Source: Symsagittifera roscoffensis (lineage: Eukaryota; Xenacoelomorpha; Acoela; Convolutidae). From it: DNA of 64,000 nt. Below, piece by piece: positions 1 to 11,090 of this stretch. The notes below the pieces were generated by a model. It searched no databases and had not been told where the DNA came from. It saw only the letters and a list, made by a program, of their open reading frames with translations. Location of the stretch: positions 78,555,200-78,619,199 of the forward strand of contig NC_087062.1 in NCBI RefSeq assembly GCF_963678635.1, in the 5' to 3' direction. The translations under genes were made by a program, and so were the position numbers. The stretch's first letter is position 1. Each line of letters begins with the position of its first letter.

Positions 1-1053
1 GCGAGCGTGTCGTTCTTCAAAAGTATATGGGTTATCTTGGAAAGAAATTCGTGTAGATGTTTAGGGGTTTTGGGTAGTTGTGGGTGGTGTCGGGTTTTCT
101 TGGGATGTTGTCGGTGAAGACTGACTGTGTGATTGTTGGTTAGCAATTTTTGAGGGTTTTTTAATTTATTTCTTTTTAGTGAAAAAAATTACGTTTATTG
201 TAGTATTCTTCTAGTAAAAGAATTAAAAGGATTGTTGCTAAGGCGAATGTTATGGCTGCCTTTTTTTTACATTTGCATATTGTCAATATGAGGGATGATA
301 AAAATGTTATAAAAATTACAAAGAGTAAAAAAAATATCTGTTCTACTAAAAATGGTTCGTATCATTTAAATAAATTTTGGATTTTCGTACCTGTGAATAT
401 GGTCAATGGCTTTTGAAAGTTGGAGATATAGTTCAAATGTGGAATAGAAAATTTAAAAAATATTGCAAAAAATGATTAAGATTATTACAAAAGCTTCAAA
501 GGTATCAAAAAGAAATATGAATAAAAGTTTAAATATTGTTAAAAAGTTTATGAAAATGTTGAGAATTATGTTGACTGATCGAGAGAAGAGCATTTAAGAA
601 ATGGCTTCTTCAGCAAATTTTTTTTGTTGTTTGGGGCAATTTTCAAGTGTGGTCGGATTATTTATTGGTTTTTTGACAAGTGGGTTGAGTTTTGTGAAAA
701 ATTGTTGGGGGCGAATTTTATGGTGTTCGGTAGGTCTTCTTTTAGTTTATTTTGATTTGTCAGTTGATCTGGGGTATTTTTGAGATTTTTGTACTTTAGG
801 CTAAATTCATATGGTCGTTCTTTTACTTTAGGCTAATTTAACATTTTTGTTTGGGAGGTTTTTGAGGTCTGAGTTGGGAAAATATTGTTGATTTTTGCGT
901 TATTAGATAAGGGAGGGTTATGATATTATGGTGGTATTTATTTTAGTTGTCAAGTTTGAGTGGTTTGCTTATTTTTGCCCTGGAGGTTGTACAGTTATAG
1001 TTATAGATATGCCTGGAGTTTAATATCTTTCGTCTAATTGGTTTGTGTTAGAG
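1..1053 (-). other. Region 3' of pol in gypsy copy 1, possible membrane ORF
   Basis: No homology to the LTR is visible, so this is internal element sequence. The clearest minus-strand frame is an open stretch of about 56 codons (about 361-190) with two hydrophobic runs around a short Cys/Lys loop (ICKCKKKAA) and no ATG. A second short hydrophobic frame with an ATG lies at about 595-455. They could be remnants of a third, membrane-protein gene, but they are short and the base composition alone favours hydrophobic codons. Confidence 0.3.
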
Positions 1054-4000
1054 TTATAGAAGGTGACGGATTGAATGAATCCTATTGGCTAATTTTGAAC
1101 TAGAAAGTTTGAAATGTTTCAGAGGTGCAAAGATTATTAACTTTAAAATTAAAGCTGTTTTTGAAATTCAACTTTCTTTAATATTTTAGATTGTGGAATG
1201 AATGTTTTGTAGTTTTTGCGTGGTTGATTTCTAAGTCGTGATGACTCTCTATGTTCTGATTTCTCGACTTGTTCTTGGGGTATAATTTTTTCTGTCATTT
1301 TTCTATTTTTTCTTTCTTTTTGAGGTATGTTTTGATCTAGCTTTTTTGTATTGTTTTTGGGTGTAGTTGATTTTTTATTTTGTTTTTCGAGGTGAATGTC
1401 ATTTTGTTCTTTTATTTCATTTTCCGTATGTGGGTGATTTTGAATAACTTTTAAACCTGTGAAAGAATATAATTGGGTTAGTTCGCGTAGTGCGTATTCT
1501 TTTGGGTAATAAGGTAATAGATTGTTTCGATGTTGAACAGTTTCTTTTTGGTCTGAGTCGGTGATTTTAATTGTTACGTCAGTGGGTTTGGCGATTATTT
1601 GGGATGGTCCTTTACGAAGGGGTGGTAATTTTTTAGAAATTCCTTTTTGTGTATTAAAATTAGGTAATAAGACAAATGTTTCAATTTTTAAATCGGAGGC
1701 TGGTGTAAAGCGTGAATTTATTTGTTCGTTAATGTTTTGCCTTTGTAACTACTTTTTTGTTACTTTTTGGTAAACTTCATTGTGTTTTTTATCTCTATTT
1801 AAAATCCATTCGATGTGTGTACCGGAGGCTAACTTAAGGATTTGTGGGTGATGAAAATGATCTTCATCATGTGTGTGTAAAGGTAGGTTATAACAAATTG
1901 AGTCTTTATTCGGTTGGCAATGACCTTGTGCATTTTTATGAGAGTTTGCTGTAAACATAATTGGTTTACGTGGCTTTTGATTAAAAACCATTTCATATGG
2001 TGACATTCCTAGAGTTGTCGAGATTTGTGAATTATATGCTAAGGGAAATAATTCTGCTGACCATTCGGTGTATCTTATATCATTTCCATTTATGATACAT
2101 CTAAGATATTCTTGTAGTGAACGGTTCATACCTTCGACTAAACCGTTTGTCCAAGGTGCATGAGATGTACGCGGTTTGTGCTTAATGTTATATAAATGAC
2201 ATAGTGTGATGATTTCATTATTTATGAATTCTTCTGTACCGTTGTCTGTAACTAATTTTTCGGGTAGTCCGAACTTGGCTATCCAGTGTTCATAAAGTGT
2301 TGTGTAAGCGTAATAAGCGTTACAATGTGGAACTGGGTTAAGTGCTACATAATGTGTAAATGCGTCAACAATTACCATAATGTAGGAGTTTCCTTCAGAT
2401 GATGGTGAAATTGGTCCTTTTGTATCGAATGAGATACGATGGTTAAAATATAAACTTTGTCCTTTAAAATCTTGTTTTTGTGCAATTTGTTTTTGATTTG
2501 GATAAGGTTTATTCAGCTGACATACTATACAATCATTGCATTGTACTTTTATCCAAATTGGTGCATTTGGAAAATAAAAATTTTGTATAAAATTTGAATA
2601 TGTTTTTTCTGATCCAGAATGTCCTTTAATGTTTTGTGTATGTGAAATGTTAAAAGCTATGAGAATCATACTTAAAGGGAGACAGGGAACTGTAGATTCA
2701 TTTAATTGATATTCTAGAAGGTCTGTGTTTTCATTAATTGTTGTATTATTAAATTTTCGAAAATATCGGAGGAGTGTGTTATTTCCTAAAATTGTGGCAT
2801 CTGCCTTTACGGGTTTAGTTTTATATTTGTGCCATGATTTTAGTTGTCTAATTACTGGGTCAAGATTTTGATATTGTTTCAAGGTATTAATTGTAATTTT
2901 ATCTGTTGGGGGGAGAAAAATGTTTTCAATTTCTAATTTAGATAAAGGAATTGTGTCAAGTGGGTCATGGAGGTCAAAAACTTGATTTATCGTGTATTTT
3001 GAATCATTTGTTTGTGGGCCTGATAAATTTATTTTATCAGTTAAATTTTCTTTTTCAATTAACGGAAAAAGGTCTTTTTTATGCGAGTGTTGTTTTACTC
3101 GTTTTTGTTGGGTGTTATTTTTTATCCATTGTGAGTATGGAATTGGTTTGAAAGTTGATGTTCCAAGTAGATCAACTTCGTAGTGGTTATTTTGGCAATC
3201 TAAGTAAAGTGGGAAGTGTTGCAGGTTATTTATCTGTGATTGTTCAATGTCAGTTTTTACTGCATATTTGCATTCTAGTCGGGGTGATGTTTCGTTTTCT
3301 GCAAGGTAAAATTTTATATTTTTGGGTAGTTCAACTGTCGTTTTTCGTGTAAGTAATTCAGGTGGTGTATTTCGACTTAATGTATCTGGTAATGCAAGAT
3401 TCTTTCCTGCTGTCCAGACTATATGTAAATTTGGTAATTTCATTAGAATTAATTGAAATCTATAAACTCGGTGATTTGGATTTGACTTTTGTGTAATGAG
3501 AAAAATGATTGGTTTATGATCTGTGAATAGAACTGTTGGATGTTTTGATCCAAGTATCAGAAATTCATATTCTGTAAGTGTATAAATTATAGCTGTACAT
3601 TCTCTCATTAAAGTTGAGAGTCGTAGCTCTGCTTGAGTGAATAATCGAAAATTTGCTGATATAAGGTTCATTTTATTTGTACCATTGTGTGATTGTAATA
3701 ATGCTGCGCCGATGCCAAAATTTGAAGCATCGCACATTGCATAGAATGGTTGATTTGGATCTGGAATTGTATTTGAAATTTGTTCAGTTAGAAGTTTTTT
3801 GATTTCTTCAAATCGTGTTTGATGTTCAGTATTCCATTCAAAATTATTTTGTTGTCTGAGGATATTATAGAATGGTCTTAAATATAATTGCAATTTATAA
3901 ACGTATTTGCTTAAGAAATTTAACATTCCAAGGAATTCTTGGATTTTCTTTTTGTTTGTTGGTGGTTGAAGTTTTTGAATAGCATCAATGCGTAGTTTTA

Positions 4001-4284
4001 ATGGAATGATTGTTTTTCTTTCTATATTATGTCCTAAAAATTTAACTCGTGTTAAAAAGAAGTGTGATTTATCGGGGGCGGCCTTCAGATTTTCGTTCTG
4101 AAGTATTTTATGATAGTGTTCTAAAACTGTAAACATTTCTTCTTTTGTCTGTGATTGCATAAAAACATCGTCTAAATAGGTGATTGCGTTTTTCTTAATT
4201 ATTAGTGGTCTAAAAATTTTGCTCATAAAAGCTGAAAATGCTGCTGGTCCTATAGATAGTCCATAGAATAGGCGGTTGAATTCA
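1054..4284 (-). pseudogene. pol: RT (YLDD), RNase H and integrase, copy 1
   Basis: This is one frame from 4284 to 1054, broken only by a TAG at 1749-1751. Counting from Met 4226: the RT YLDD box is at residues 17-20, RNase H around residues 160-285 (MCDASNFGIGAAL, TDHKPI, LPDTLSR), the integrase HHCC finger around 529-569, and the catalytic core at Asp601, Asp661 and Glu698. Beyond the TAG the frame continues with the integrase tail: RKGPSQIIAKPTDVTIKI is a GPY/F-type module and HRNNLLPYYPKE follows it. The last 150 residues are Lys/Gln/Asn-rich. The second Asp and Glu are separated by 36 residues, not the usual 35. Confidence 0.9.
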
Positions 4285-5400
4285 TATTGCGATTTCCAAT
4301 AACAAATCGTGTTAAACGTCGTGATTGTTCATCTAGTGGCATTTGATTGTATGCACTATTCATATCTGCAGTTGTAAAGTATTTTCCGTTTATTTTTGTT
4401 AAAATAACTTGTATTGGTTCAATAGGCCAATTGCATTTTGATTCGTCTATCTATTAGTGAATTGAGATATCTAGCGTCTAAAACTATTTTTAATGATTCT
4501 CCTTTTGCTAGGATGATAACAGGGTTAATAAATGTGTTACCTTTTGGTTGTTCTTCTTTGTTTACCGGTGAGATAATTTTGTATTGCTCTAAAATATCGA
4601 GTAATCTATTTACTTTATCGTGTAAATGAATTGGTACTTTACTTGCTCTTTGTTTTTTGAAAACTGCGTCAGGTTTTAACGGGAGATGTAGTGATGAACT
4701 GATTTTTCCAACATCAAATTTTGATGTTGCATAGACTGATGAAAATTTTATTAGCTGTTTGGCTAACTTATCAAATTCGTCTTGTGTTATTTGTGAATGT
4801 TGGAAGTTAAACATTGTTAAAAACTTCTGCTGATCTTCTGTATAGTTGGTTATGTTGAATGTAGGTTTGAAATATGGGGTTTTTGTGAAATAATCTGTAT
4901 TTCTTTTTTCATTACTTATTATATTATTTATGGATAGTTCTTCATTAAGAATTGTGGATTGACAAATATCTAATAATTGGAGTATATTATTTACACGGTA
5001 TGCTTTTTCAGGTATGGGTGATATTGTAGCGTTTGTTTCGCAATATCCTAAAAGTCCTAAGGGTAATGTTACTTGATACGGTGTATTGTTATATACATGT
5101 AATGAAATGATGTCTGAATTCGTATTTTTCAAATATTTTATAGATGAAATCGTGATTTTGAAAAACTTATGGATAGGTTTGAATTCAAAGTCTGACATAA
5201 AGAGTTGTTGTTTATTTTGATTTTTATCATATTGGTGAACTTGTTTTATTGAAAAGTTATATATATTTCCTGATAGTGGTTTCAGGTGTTCCCGTTGTTG
5301 GTTATAAATTGGATAAAATTTTGAAAAGAATGGTGGTTGTTTATTTAATCTTTGAAAAAATGTTAGAGCTGTATTTTTTGTTTTTTATACTTATCTTTGA
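4227..5400 (-). pseudogene. pol: Reverse transcriptase, N-terminal part, copy 1
   Basis: The open frame 5198-4419 holds the spacer and the first RT blocks, including KVPIHLHDKVNRLLDILEQY and a PVIILAKG...IVLDARYLNS segment typical of gypsy RT. Near 4425 the frame shifts and continues through the TADMNSAY block, whose Asp is the first catalytic acid. Near 4285 it shifts again before the FYGLSIGPAAF block, then joins the YLDD frame downstream. The order of RT blocks is complete, so the breaks are small indels and not lost domains. Copy 2 has no counterpart of this region. Confidence 0.85.
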
Positions 5401-6060
5401 TTAGTTTTTACTATTCAAGATGTTGATTGTTGGTATATATTTCGAGATAAATGGTATGCCAATGATATTGTGTTTAATATCAGTGATATGGAATATTTGT
5501 TTAAATGGCTTGTTTAGAATTTTATTTTGCTCCATCGTTCTTGTGGGGAGAAGGAACTATTGAACTTTTCCATAATTTACTAATGTTGATCCTTGTGCTG
5601 TTGCTAGTTTACTAGAGGTTGCAAGAGGCGTTAATTTTGGGTGTAATGTTTTGATTTCATTCCATGTGGGAATGTTAATTATGTTTGATTCTGCTCCTGA
5701 ATCAATTAAAAAATCAATTTCAAGATCTGGTGGTTGAAATTCTTTGTTTCTTGGACTTTCTAAAAGAAATGGTATTGTCCAAATTTTTTCTTTGGGTTGT
5801 TCTTTTTGTACATTTTGGTAGATGTGATTTGTATTTAAGCTTTTTGTTTTGTCATTTTCATTGGGTTTATTCACGGTGTTGATTTTGTTTACTTCTTGTG
5901 CAGTTTGTGTAGTATTGATGGGTTCATTATAATAATTGTGAAGAAGTTCCAATTGATTTTCCTATATATGTGATGTAAAAGGTTGTTCATATATAATAGG
6001 TTCGTAGTCGTTTTCGACTGCTATCATATTTATGGAGATAGTGTTTTCTGTATCACTTTC
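5401..6060 (-). pseudogene. pro: Retropepsin-like protease, copy 1
   Basis: An aspartic protease core, LIDSGAESNII, with the D-S-G active-site triad lies at about 5695. It is followed by a TAQGSTLVNYGK strand and, downstream, a KHNIIGIPFISK segment like the C-terminal helix region of retropepsins. A TAG at about 5986 and a TAG after GKVQ at 5557 are private to this copy; copies 2 and 3 read through. The frame finishes at a TAA (5401-5403) present in all three copies, after which the pol frame is in -1. Confidence 0.75.
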
Positions 6061-6089
6061 TGTGTCTGATGATCCACAGTTTTTTTGAT

Positions 6090-7049
6090 TTAGTTGTAGT
6101 TCGTTATTTCCTGTGTCATCAATACCTGGGGGGTCTGATGTTGTTTCTTCAATGATTGTACTTGATTAATATGTCTTTGATGTTTGGGTGTACTACTTCT
6201 GTAGCGATGTTTAGAATTATTATAATGGTTATTATTTCTATGTGGTGATTGAGAATAATTTCTGTATCGACTATTATAACTTGATTTTCGATTTTGTGAA
6301 TTATTACGTGATCTGTTTTGATAATTGTCGTTTGATCTGTGATAGTTTGATCTGTTATATGAGTTATTTCTTGATCGATTGTTCGGGTAATTCTGATTTC
6401 GATTGTTTGAATAACTTCTAGTTCGATTATTTGAGTAGTTTCTAGTTTTGTTATATGATGAGTTTCGTGATTGATTGTTTGGATAGTATTTATTTCTTGT
6501 GTTTGATTGGGAATTGGATCTAGAAACAAGTTGTGTTGTGTTTGAATTTAATCTCGAGTAGTTATTTTGACTATTTGGTCGATTATAATGATTTTGTGAA
6601 GAATTCTGTGTATTTCTTCGTTCTGGTGATCTTCCTCTATAACTTGAGTTATATGGTGATTGATTCCTTGTGTAATTAGTATTGTTCGGAAGTGGTTTTC
6701 CTGAACTGTTGTTGCTGTATACATTTTTGTTTGGTAGATTTTGATCTTTCTTCATGTATTGATAGAATGATTTATTTGGTTCTTTATACTTTTGAGGTTT
6801 GTTCTGGTTATCTTGTTGTTTTTGTCTACATTCAGAAATACTATGTCCGTATCATCGGCAATAATTACACCATTTTTTGAAAGATGGTTTGCTTTTAAAA
6901 TATGGGTGTTTTTCAAAAATATTTAATATTTCAGTGATTTTTTCAACTAGGTCTGTATCTGATTCCTGTATGTTATTGATATTTGTAGTGTTAGTTTCGA
7001 TTCGATTAACATACTGTAAATTTAGATTTTCTGTTTCTTCAAGTTTCAT
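6090..7049 (-). pseudogene. gag: gag, nucleocapsid part with zinc knuckle, copy 1
   Basis: A capsid tail (7049 on) leads to a CX2CX4HX4C knuckle at about 6825-6870, interrupted by an in-frame TGA at 6852-6854 between the second Cys and the His. Beyond it comes a strongly basic Asn/Arg/Ser/Tyr-rich domain (MKKDQN start at 6755) with repeated R-N-N/Y-S-N units, fitting RNA binding. The frame ends at 6090 because of a small indel near 6150; in copy 2 the same stretch passes directly into the protease frame. The TGA is present in both copies. Confidence 0.75.
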
Positions 7050-7055
7050 TGTGAT

Positions 7056-9398
7056 TTACGCTTGCTCTAGTTTGTCTACTAGTTTTCGAAAATCTAAATC
7101 GGGCTCTCGAATTGAGGAAGGATGAGATGCTCTCTTTTTTATTGCTATTTTCCTTAATTGAGGTGTTAAGGTCATCATTAAAATTTCTGTCATTTTTGTG
7201 TTTTTATAGTCATGTGTATTTAATGAATATGCTTTTCGAGCTAGTGTTTCGATACGTACTGCTAATTGTTTGATGGTTTCATTTGGTAATCTGCGAATTT
7301 CATTACATAAAACTCTTTGGTGTTGTTTATTTCTTTCGGAGTCAAACATTTTTGAAAATTCTTGTGTAAATCTTTTCCAATTTGATTTTATTTCAATAGG
7401 TAATACTGAAAACCATTTTTGGGCTGCGCCATCTAAGCTTGTTTGTATCAACGCTGTGCGTCGATGTATCCAATTTTGATGTAGTGGTGTATTAATTGGT
7501 TCAGGTCCTATATTTAAAATTAAAATTGCTGTTACTGCATTTAAATAATCTTCTACAGAATATTCAGTGTCTGTTCCTGTGAATACCATTAATGGTTTAT
7601 TTGATGTTATTGATGATCCACCCATAAGGTATGGATTCATTGTTATCTGTAGTGATTCTGCGGCATTTGGCATTTGTGAAAAATTTGAAAGCTTATTTTT
7701 TGTTATTTCGTGTTGTTGAAGATAATATGGGAGTGGTATTTCATTTTGCATTTGCGTTGGTTGATACGAGTGCATAGTCATTGGGTTTTGTGGTTGAATT
7801 GGTTGAAAAGATTGTGTATTAGTTGGGTTTTGCATTTGTATTGGTTGTTGATTTTGTGTATCTGTTGGATTCGGAGAAAAAATTCTATTATATGTATAAG
7901 GTTTTTGCGCTCCTTGTCCGCGATATTCTTGGGTATACGGTGCAAAAATATCTGGTTGTAAATAGTCATCATCAGATGATAAGTAATCCGTATGATGAGG
8001 TGCTTGCCTTTTTATTTTTATTTTGTTGAAAGAATGGGTAATTTTCACTACGATCCTGTGGAGGATGTGAATTAGTTCGAAAATTTACTGAGTTGGTTGT
8101 TGTCATTGGGTTATCCCAATATTGAGAACTTACATGATTTTTATTAGTTTTTCGTGGGGGATAGTTTGTTTCTGACGAATGTGCGTAATTATAGTTGTGT
8201 TCTGCAAAAGTGTTTCTTGTGAACGTTCTTCGTGTTTTTGACGGTACTGTCATAGGTCTATATGTTTGATAATCCGTATGTGAATATTTTGGAGCAACCG
8301 AAGGTTTAACGGTTGATTGTAAGGTTACATGTGCCAATGAAGTGTTTGTATTTTTTGGTGTTGTTAAATTTGGACGTATCGGTGAAATACTTTGTTGTGT
8401 AGTTGTTGTTGTTTGGACGATTTCTTCATTTATGAAGTGTGGTAGTGTTTGGATATCTTGTTGTGTAAGGTTCCTATTTCCATTAAGGTTTTCATTTTAT
8501 ATGATGGTCGAATTTAAACTGTTATTTCGCGTATCAGGTAAAAATGTATTGTAGTTTAATGGTGTTGCATCAATGGTCAGTGGTACTACTCTCACATAAT
8601 CTCTTTGATAAGATATTGTACTTATTGCTTGACTTGAGATTGATTGTGGGATATTTATAAATGCATGATGAGACCATTCAGGGTCCCGAACGTAGTCTGA
8701 CTGTTCTGTGATGGCAGTATCATCGTTTGGATTTTGAGGTCTGAATTTTTTTTTGCTTGTGAAATTAAGTCTATATTATGTGTGAAATAATCTATTATAA
8801 ACCATGCCAAAATTTTTTGTAAGTCATGTTTTGTGTGTTGTGAAACTTCGTCTTTAGTGAAATTTTCTTTGATTATATGTAGAAAAGTTGAAAATAATGT
8901 GATTTTTTGTCGTACTTTTGTATGTTTGGATGTTTCAGTTGGTGAGATACTTTGAAATTCTGTTTTTTCTAATATTGAAATATAGCTATATATTATTGCA
9001 AAAACTTCGTTAGTAAATATGGAGTTTGCTCTTTGTGAGTTATGATATTGTATGCTATTAATATATTCTAAGAATACTTTTGAAAATTCTAATTTAAGAT
9101 CGTCTGTTTGAATTACATATTTGCGGTGATTCGGATTTGGTGTGCTGAATTCTATGGTGTAGATTCCGTATTGTTGTGTTAAATTACATATATCTTTCAG
9201 ATAATGTTCAATAATTTGTCTTTTAATTTTTACATCTGGGAATTCTGCTTTGCATGGGCTGATTCCGGGTTCAAACAAATTTAGGAGTAAATTCTTGCAA
9301 AAGTCATGCTGCCCTCTATTATCGGGTGCATCTATGAGGAAGGGGTAAACCTCTTCGTCATCTGGACTTTCGTCACTTTGAGTGTGGCTGTGGCTCAT
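7056..9398 (-). pseudogene. gag: gag, N-terminal and capsid part, copy 1
   Basis: The start chosen is 9398 (MSHSHTQSDE), also present in copy 2. The first 240 or so residues (9398-8655) are helix-rich with no family I recognise. A frameshift near 8750 separates them from a Q/N/P-rich linker (8337-7972), and a one-base insertion near 8010 (extra C in GCCTTTTT) breaks the linker from the capsid part (8048-7056). The capsid part has the retrotransposon-gag signature: an acidic FTGTD.EYSVEDYL start, a W/F-rich AAQKWFSVLP segment, and ETIKQLAVRIETLARKAY near the end. A TAA at 7056-7058 replaces a GAA codon kept in copy 2. Together with 6090-7049 the ancestral gag would exceed 1000 codons, long for the family. 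Confidence 0.8.
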
Positions 9399-9841
9399 TT
9401 TTTCGTTTAATGACTGTTAATATATGACTATCGATGTGTCTATTTGGTTGATTTTAATTATACAAGTGTACTGGTTTGTGTTTATATTGCTTTTTTATTC
9501 TTCTTTTTCCTCTTTTTGATGAATTTGAAGTTGTTTCTGAGTCGGAAAAATATAATTGATCGTGAATGGGACAATTCTTATCAATCGATTCTTTTAATTT
9601 ATAGAGTTCATCTAAATTGCTGGCTTCTGATTCTGAAAATGCGTTTCTATTTTTCGAAAATCTTTTTCGTGTGATTTGTATTTGTTTGTTTATTATTTTT
9701 CTTTTTATTGTTAGTCGTTTTGTTTCTGATATATCCAACTGTTTGTGTATGAGGTGTGATTACAAGATCGTATTTTTTGTTATCTATTTCACAGTTGTGT
9801 AAAACGATTGTTTGTTTATTTCCTAGATTTTTGAATGACAT
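9375..9841 (-). pseudogene. Small basic ORF upstream of gag, copy 1
   Basis: The start is at 9841 (MSFKNLGNKQ...). One extra T at about 9731 shifts the frame, so it is seen as two overlapping pieces (9647-9841 and 9454-9738). The second piece meets a TAA at 9454. Copy 2 lacks both defects and reads through as one frame of about 150 codons, ending ...NEPQPHSK and overlapping the next ORF by about 26 nt. The product would be rich in Lys, Arg, Asn and Ser with no recognised domain. An extra ORF before gag is unusual for a gypsy element; its function is unknown. Confidence 0.55.
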
Positions 9842-11070
9842 AAGGTTTAGGATGAAGGATGCAAAAAGTTGTTAGATGATTTCTACTTTCTTAAACTGTT
9901 AGTCCTTACGATTGTTTGGTTAGCTTAACCTGGGTCTATTTGTTCAGGGTTGGAGAGAGAAGTATATCGATTCCGAAGAATGATTTTTTACTTTCTCGTG
10001 GCTAGTATAAGCTAAGGTGTTAACTTACATAATCTTACTTAGGGGTAGTGATTGTGTTCAAGGGTTGGAGAATAGTAAATCGATCCACAAGGTTCAGGTA
10101 TAATTAGAACGCGAGTAGTTCGTTAGACACTATTTTAAACTTACTAAGTCTAAGATTTATCCTGGGTATGGTAAAAGGAGGGTTCAAGTGAAGGATGAAA
10201 AACCGAATTTCTTCACTGTTTATCCTATTTTGAATGGTTAGTTTTGTTGAAAAATTTCTATTAGTCTTGGGTTTTTTGGAAGGGTTGGATAGTGAATCGA
10301 CGTTTGAGGTCGTTAGACACTTGCTAAGTGGGTGGGGGAGAACAAAATTGTTCTTTTTGATCCAAGGATAGGCCTTGATGATCAGGTTTTTTAAATTTAG
10401 TGAAATAGGAAATTAATTAAGATCCAAGGATAAGCCTTGATGATCTGATTTAAAATTAAGTGAATTTAAGTTTAAAATGGTTTAAATTTATTTAAGAAAA
10501 AGATTTAGTTTTTTAAAGATATTAGTGAGCTTATGATTGCTGTTATGTTTAGGTGATGAAGATGGGACAACAGATGATTTTATGATTACTAACAATTTAT
10601 TGTCATGCTACTAATTTTTATTTTGATTTTCAATAAATATTTTTCAAACATGTTTTATATAAGACTGCAGAAATTAAGAAAACGATCTGAGATCTTTTTA
10701 TCAATCGTTATTGTGTATTAATAATTTTGTTTAGCGCCTGAAATGATTATGAAGATTGACTTCAAGATTTTATGTTTGTAAATGAAAATCTAAACTCATT
10801 GCTAATAAGATTCTAAATATAAAAGTTGGTGTTGGCTTTTGCCGTACTATCATATAACTATATGGTAAGTTTCTACTTTGTCGTATGTCGTCTCTTGTTC
10901 GAGGTCTTCTTACGATTCCGGGTAGTTCTGTTATCGTTCGGAATATCGGCTCTCATCTATTGAGTCGTAGAGACATTTCGATTACATTATCGTCGTATAA
11001 CATTTTAAAAATGTTTTGTCTAAATTCTAATCTATTTTTGGTTAATTCTAAGCTATTAAGGTCTTATTCG
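9842..11070 (-). other. Gypsy copy 1 leader with iterated motifs
   Basis: About 1.2 kb lies between the primer-binding site and the first ORF, with no convincing coding frame. It holds three diverged copies of an AGGGTTGGA...ATCGA motif (9945-9974, 10060-10087, 10279-10302) and a 29-bp direct repeat starting GATCCAAGGATA (10359-10387 and 10421-10449). The corresponding region of copy 2 is mostly deleted: copy 2 jumps from the equivalent of about 9943 to the equivalent of about 11279. Confidence 0.6.
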
Positions 11071-11088
11071 AGACTTACGGTCGCACCA
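11071..11088 (-). promoter_or_regulatory. Candidate primer-binding site
   Basis: The minus strand reads TGGTGCGACCGTAAGTCT, starting two bases inside the LTR end. TGG complements the CCA end of a tRNA, as expected for minus-strand priming. I could not assign the tRNA. Copy 2 has lost this site in a deletion. Confidence 0.5.
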
Positions 11089-11090
11089 GA

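Noticed and set aside
601-783. Plus-strand 60-codon frame
   Set aside because: Lies inside the minus-strand retroelement; Phe/Leu/Gly-rich as expected from the complement of AT-rich coding sequence.
6105-6150. C-run ACCCCCCAGG as a gag-protease frameshift site
   Set aside because: Copy 2 passes from gag to protease in one frame here; the frame change in copy 1 is explained by a small indel.
6149-6529. Minus frame of 126 codons overlapping the nucleocapsid domain
   Set aside because: An Ile/Thr-rich shift of the same repetitive codons; the Arg/Asn/Ser frame is the one continuous with the zinc knuckle.
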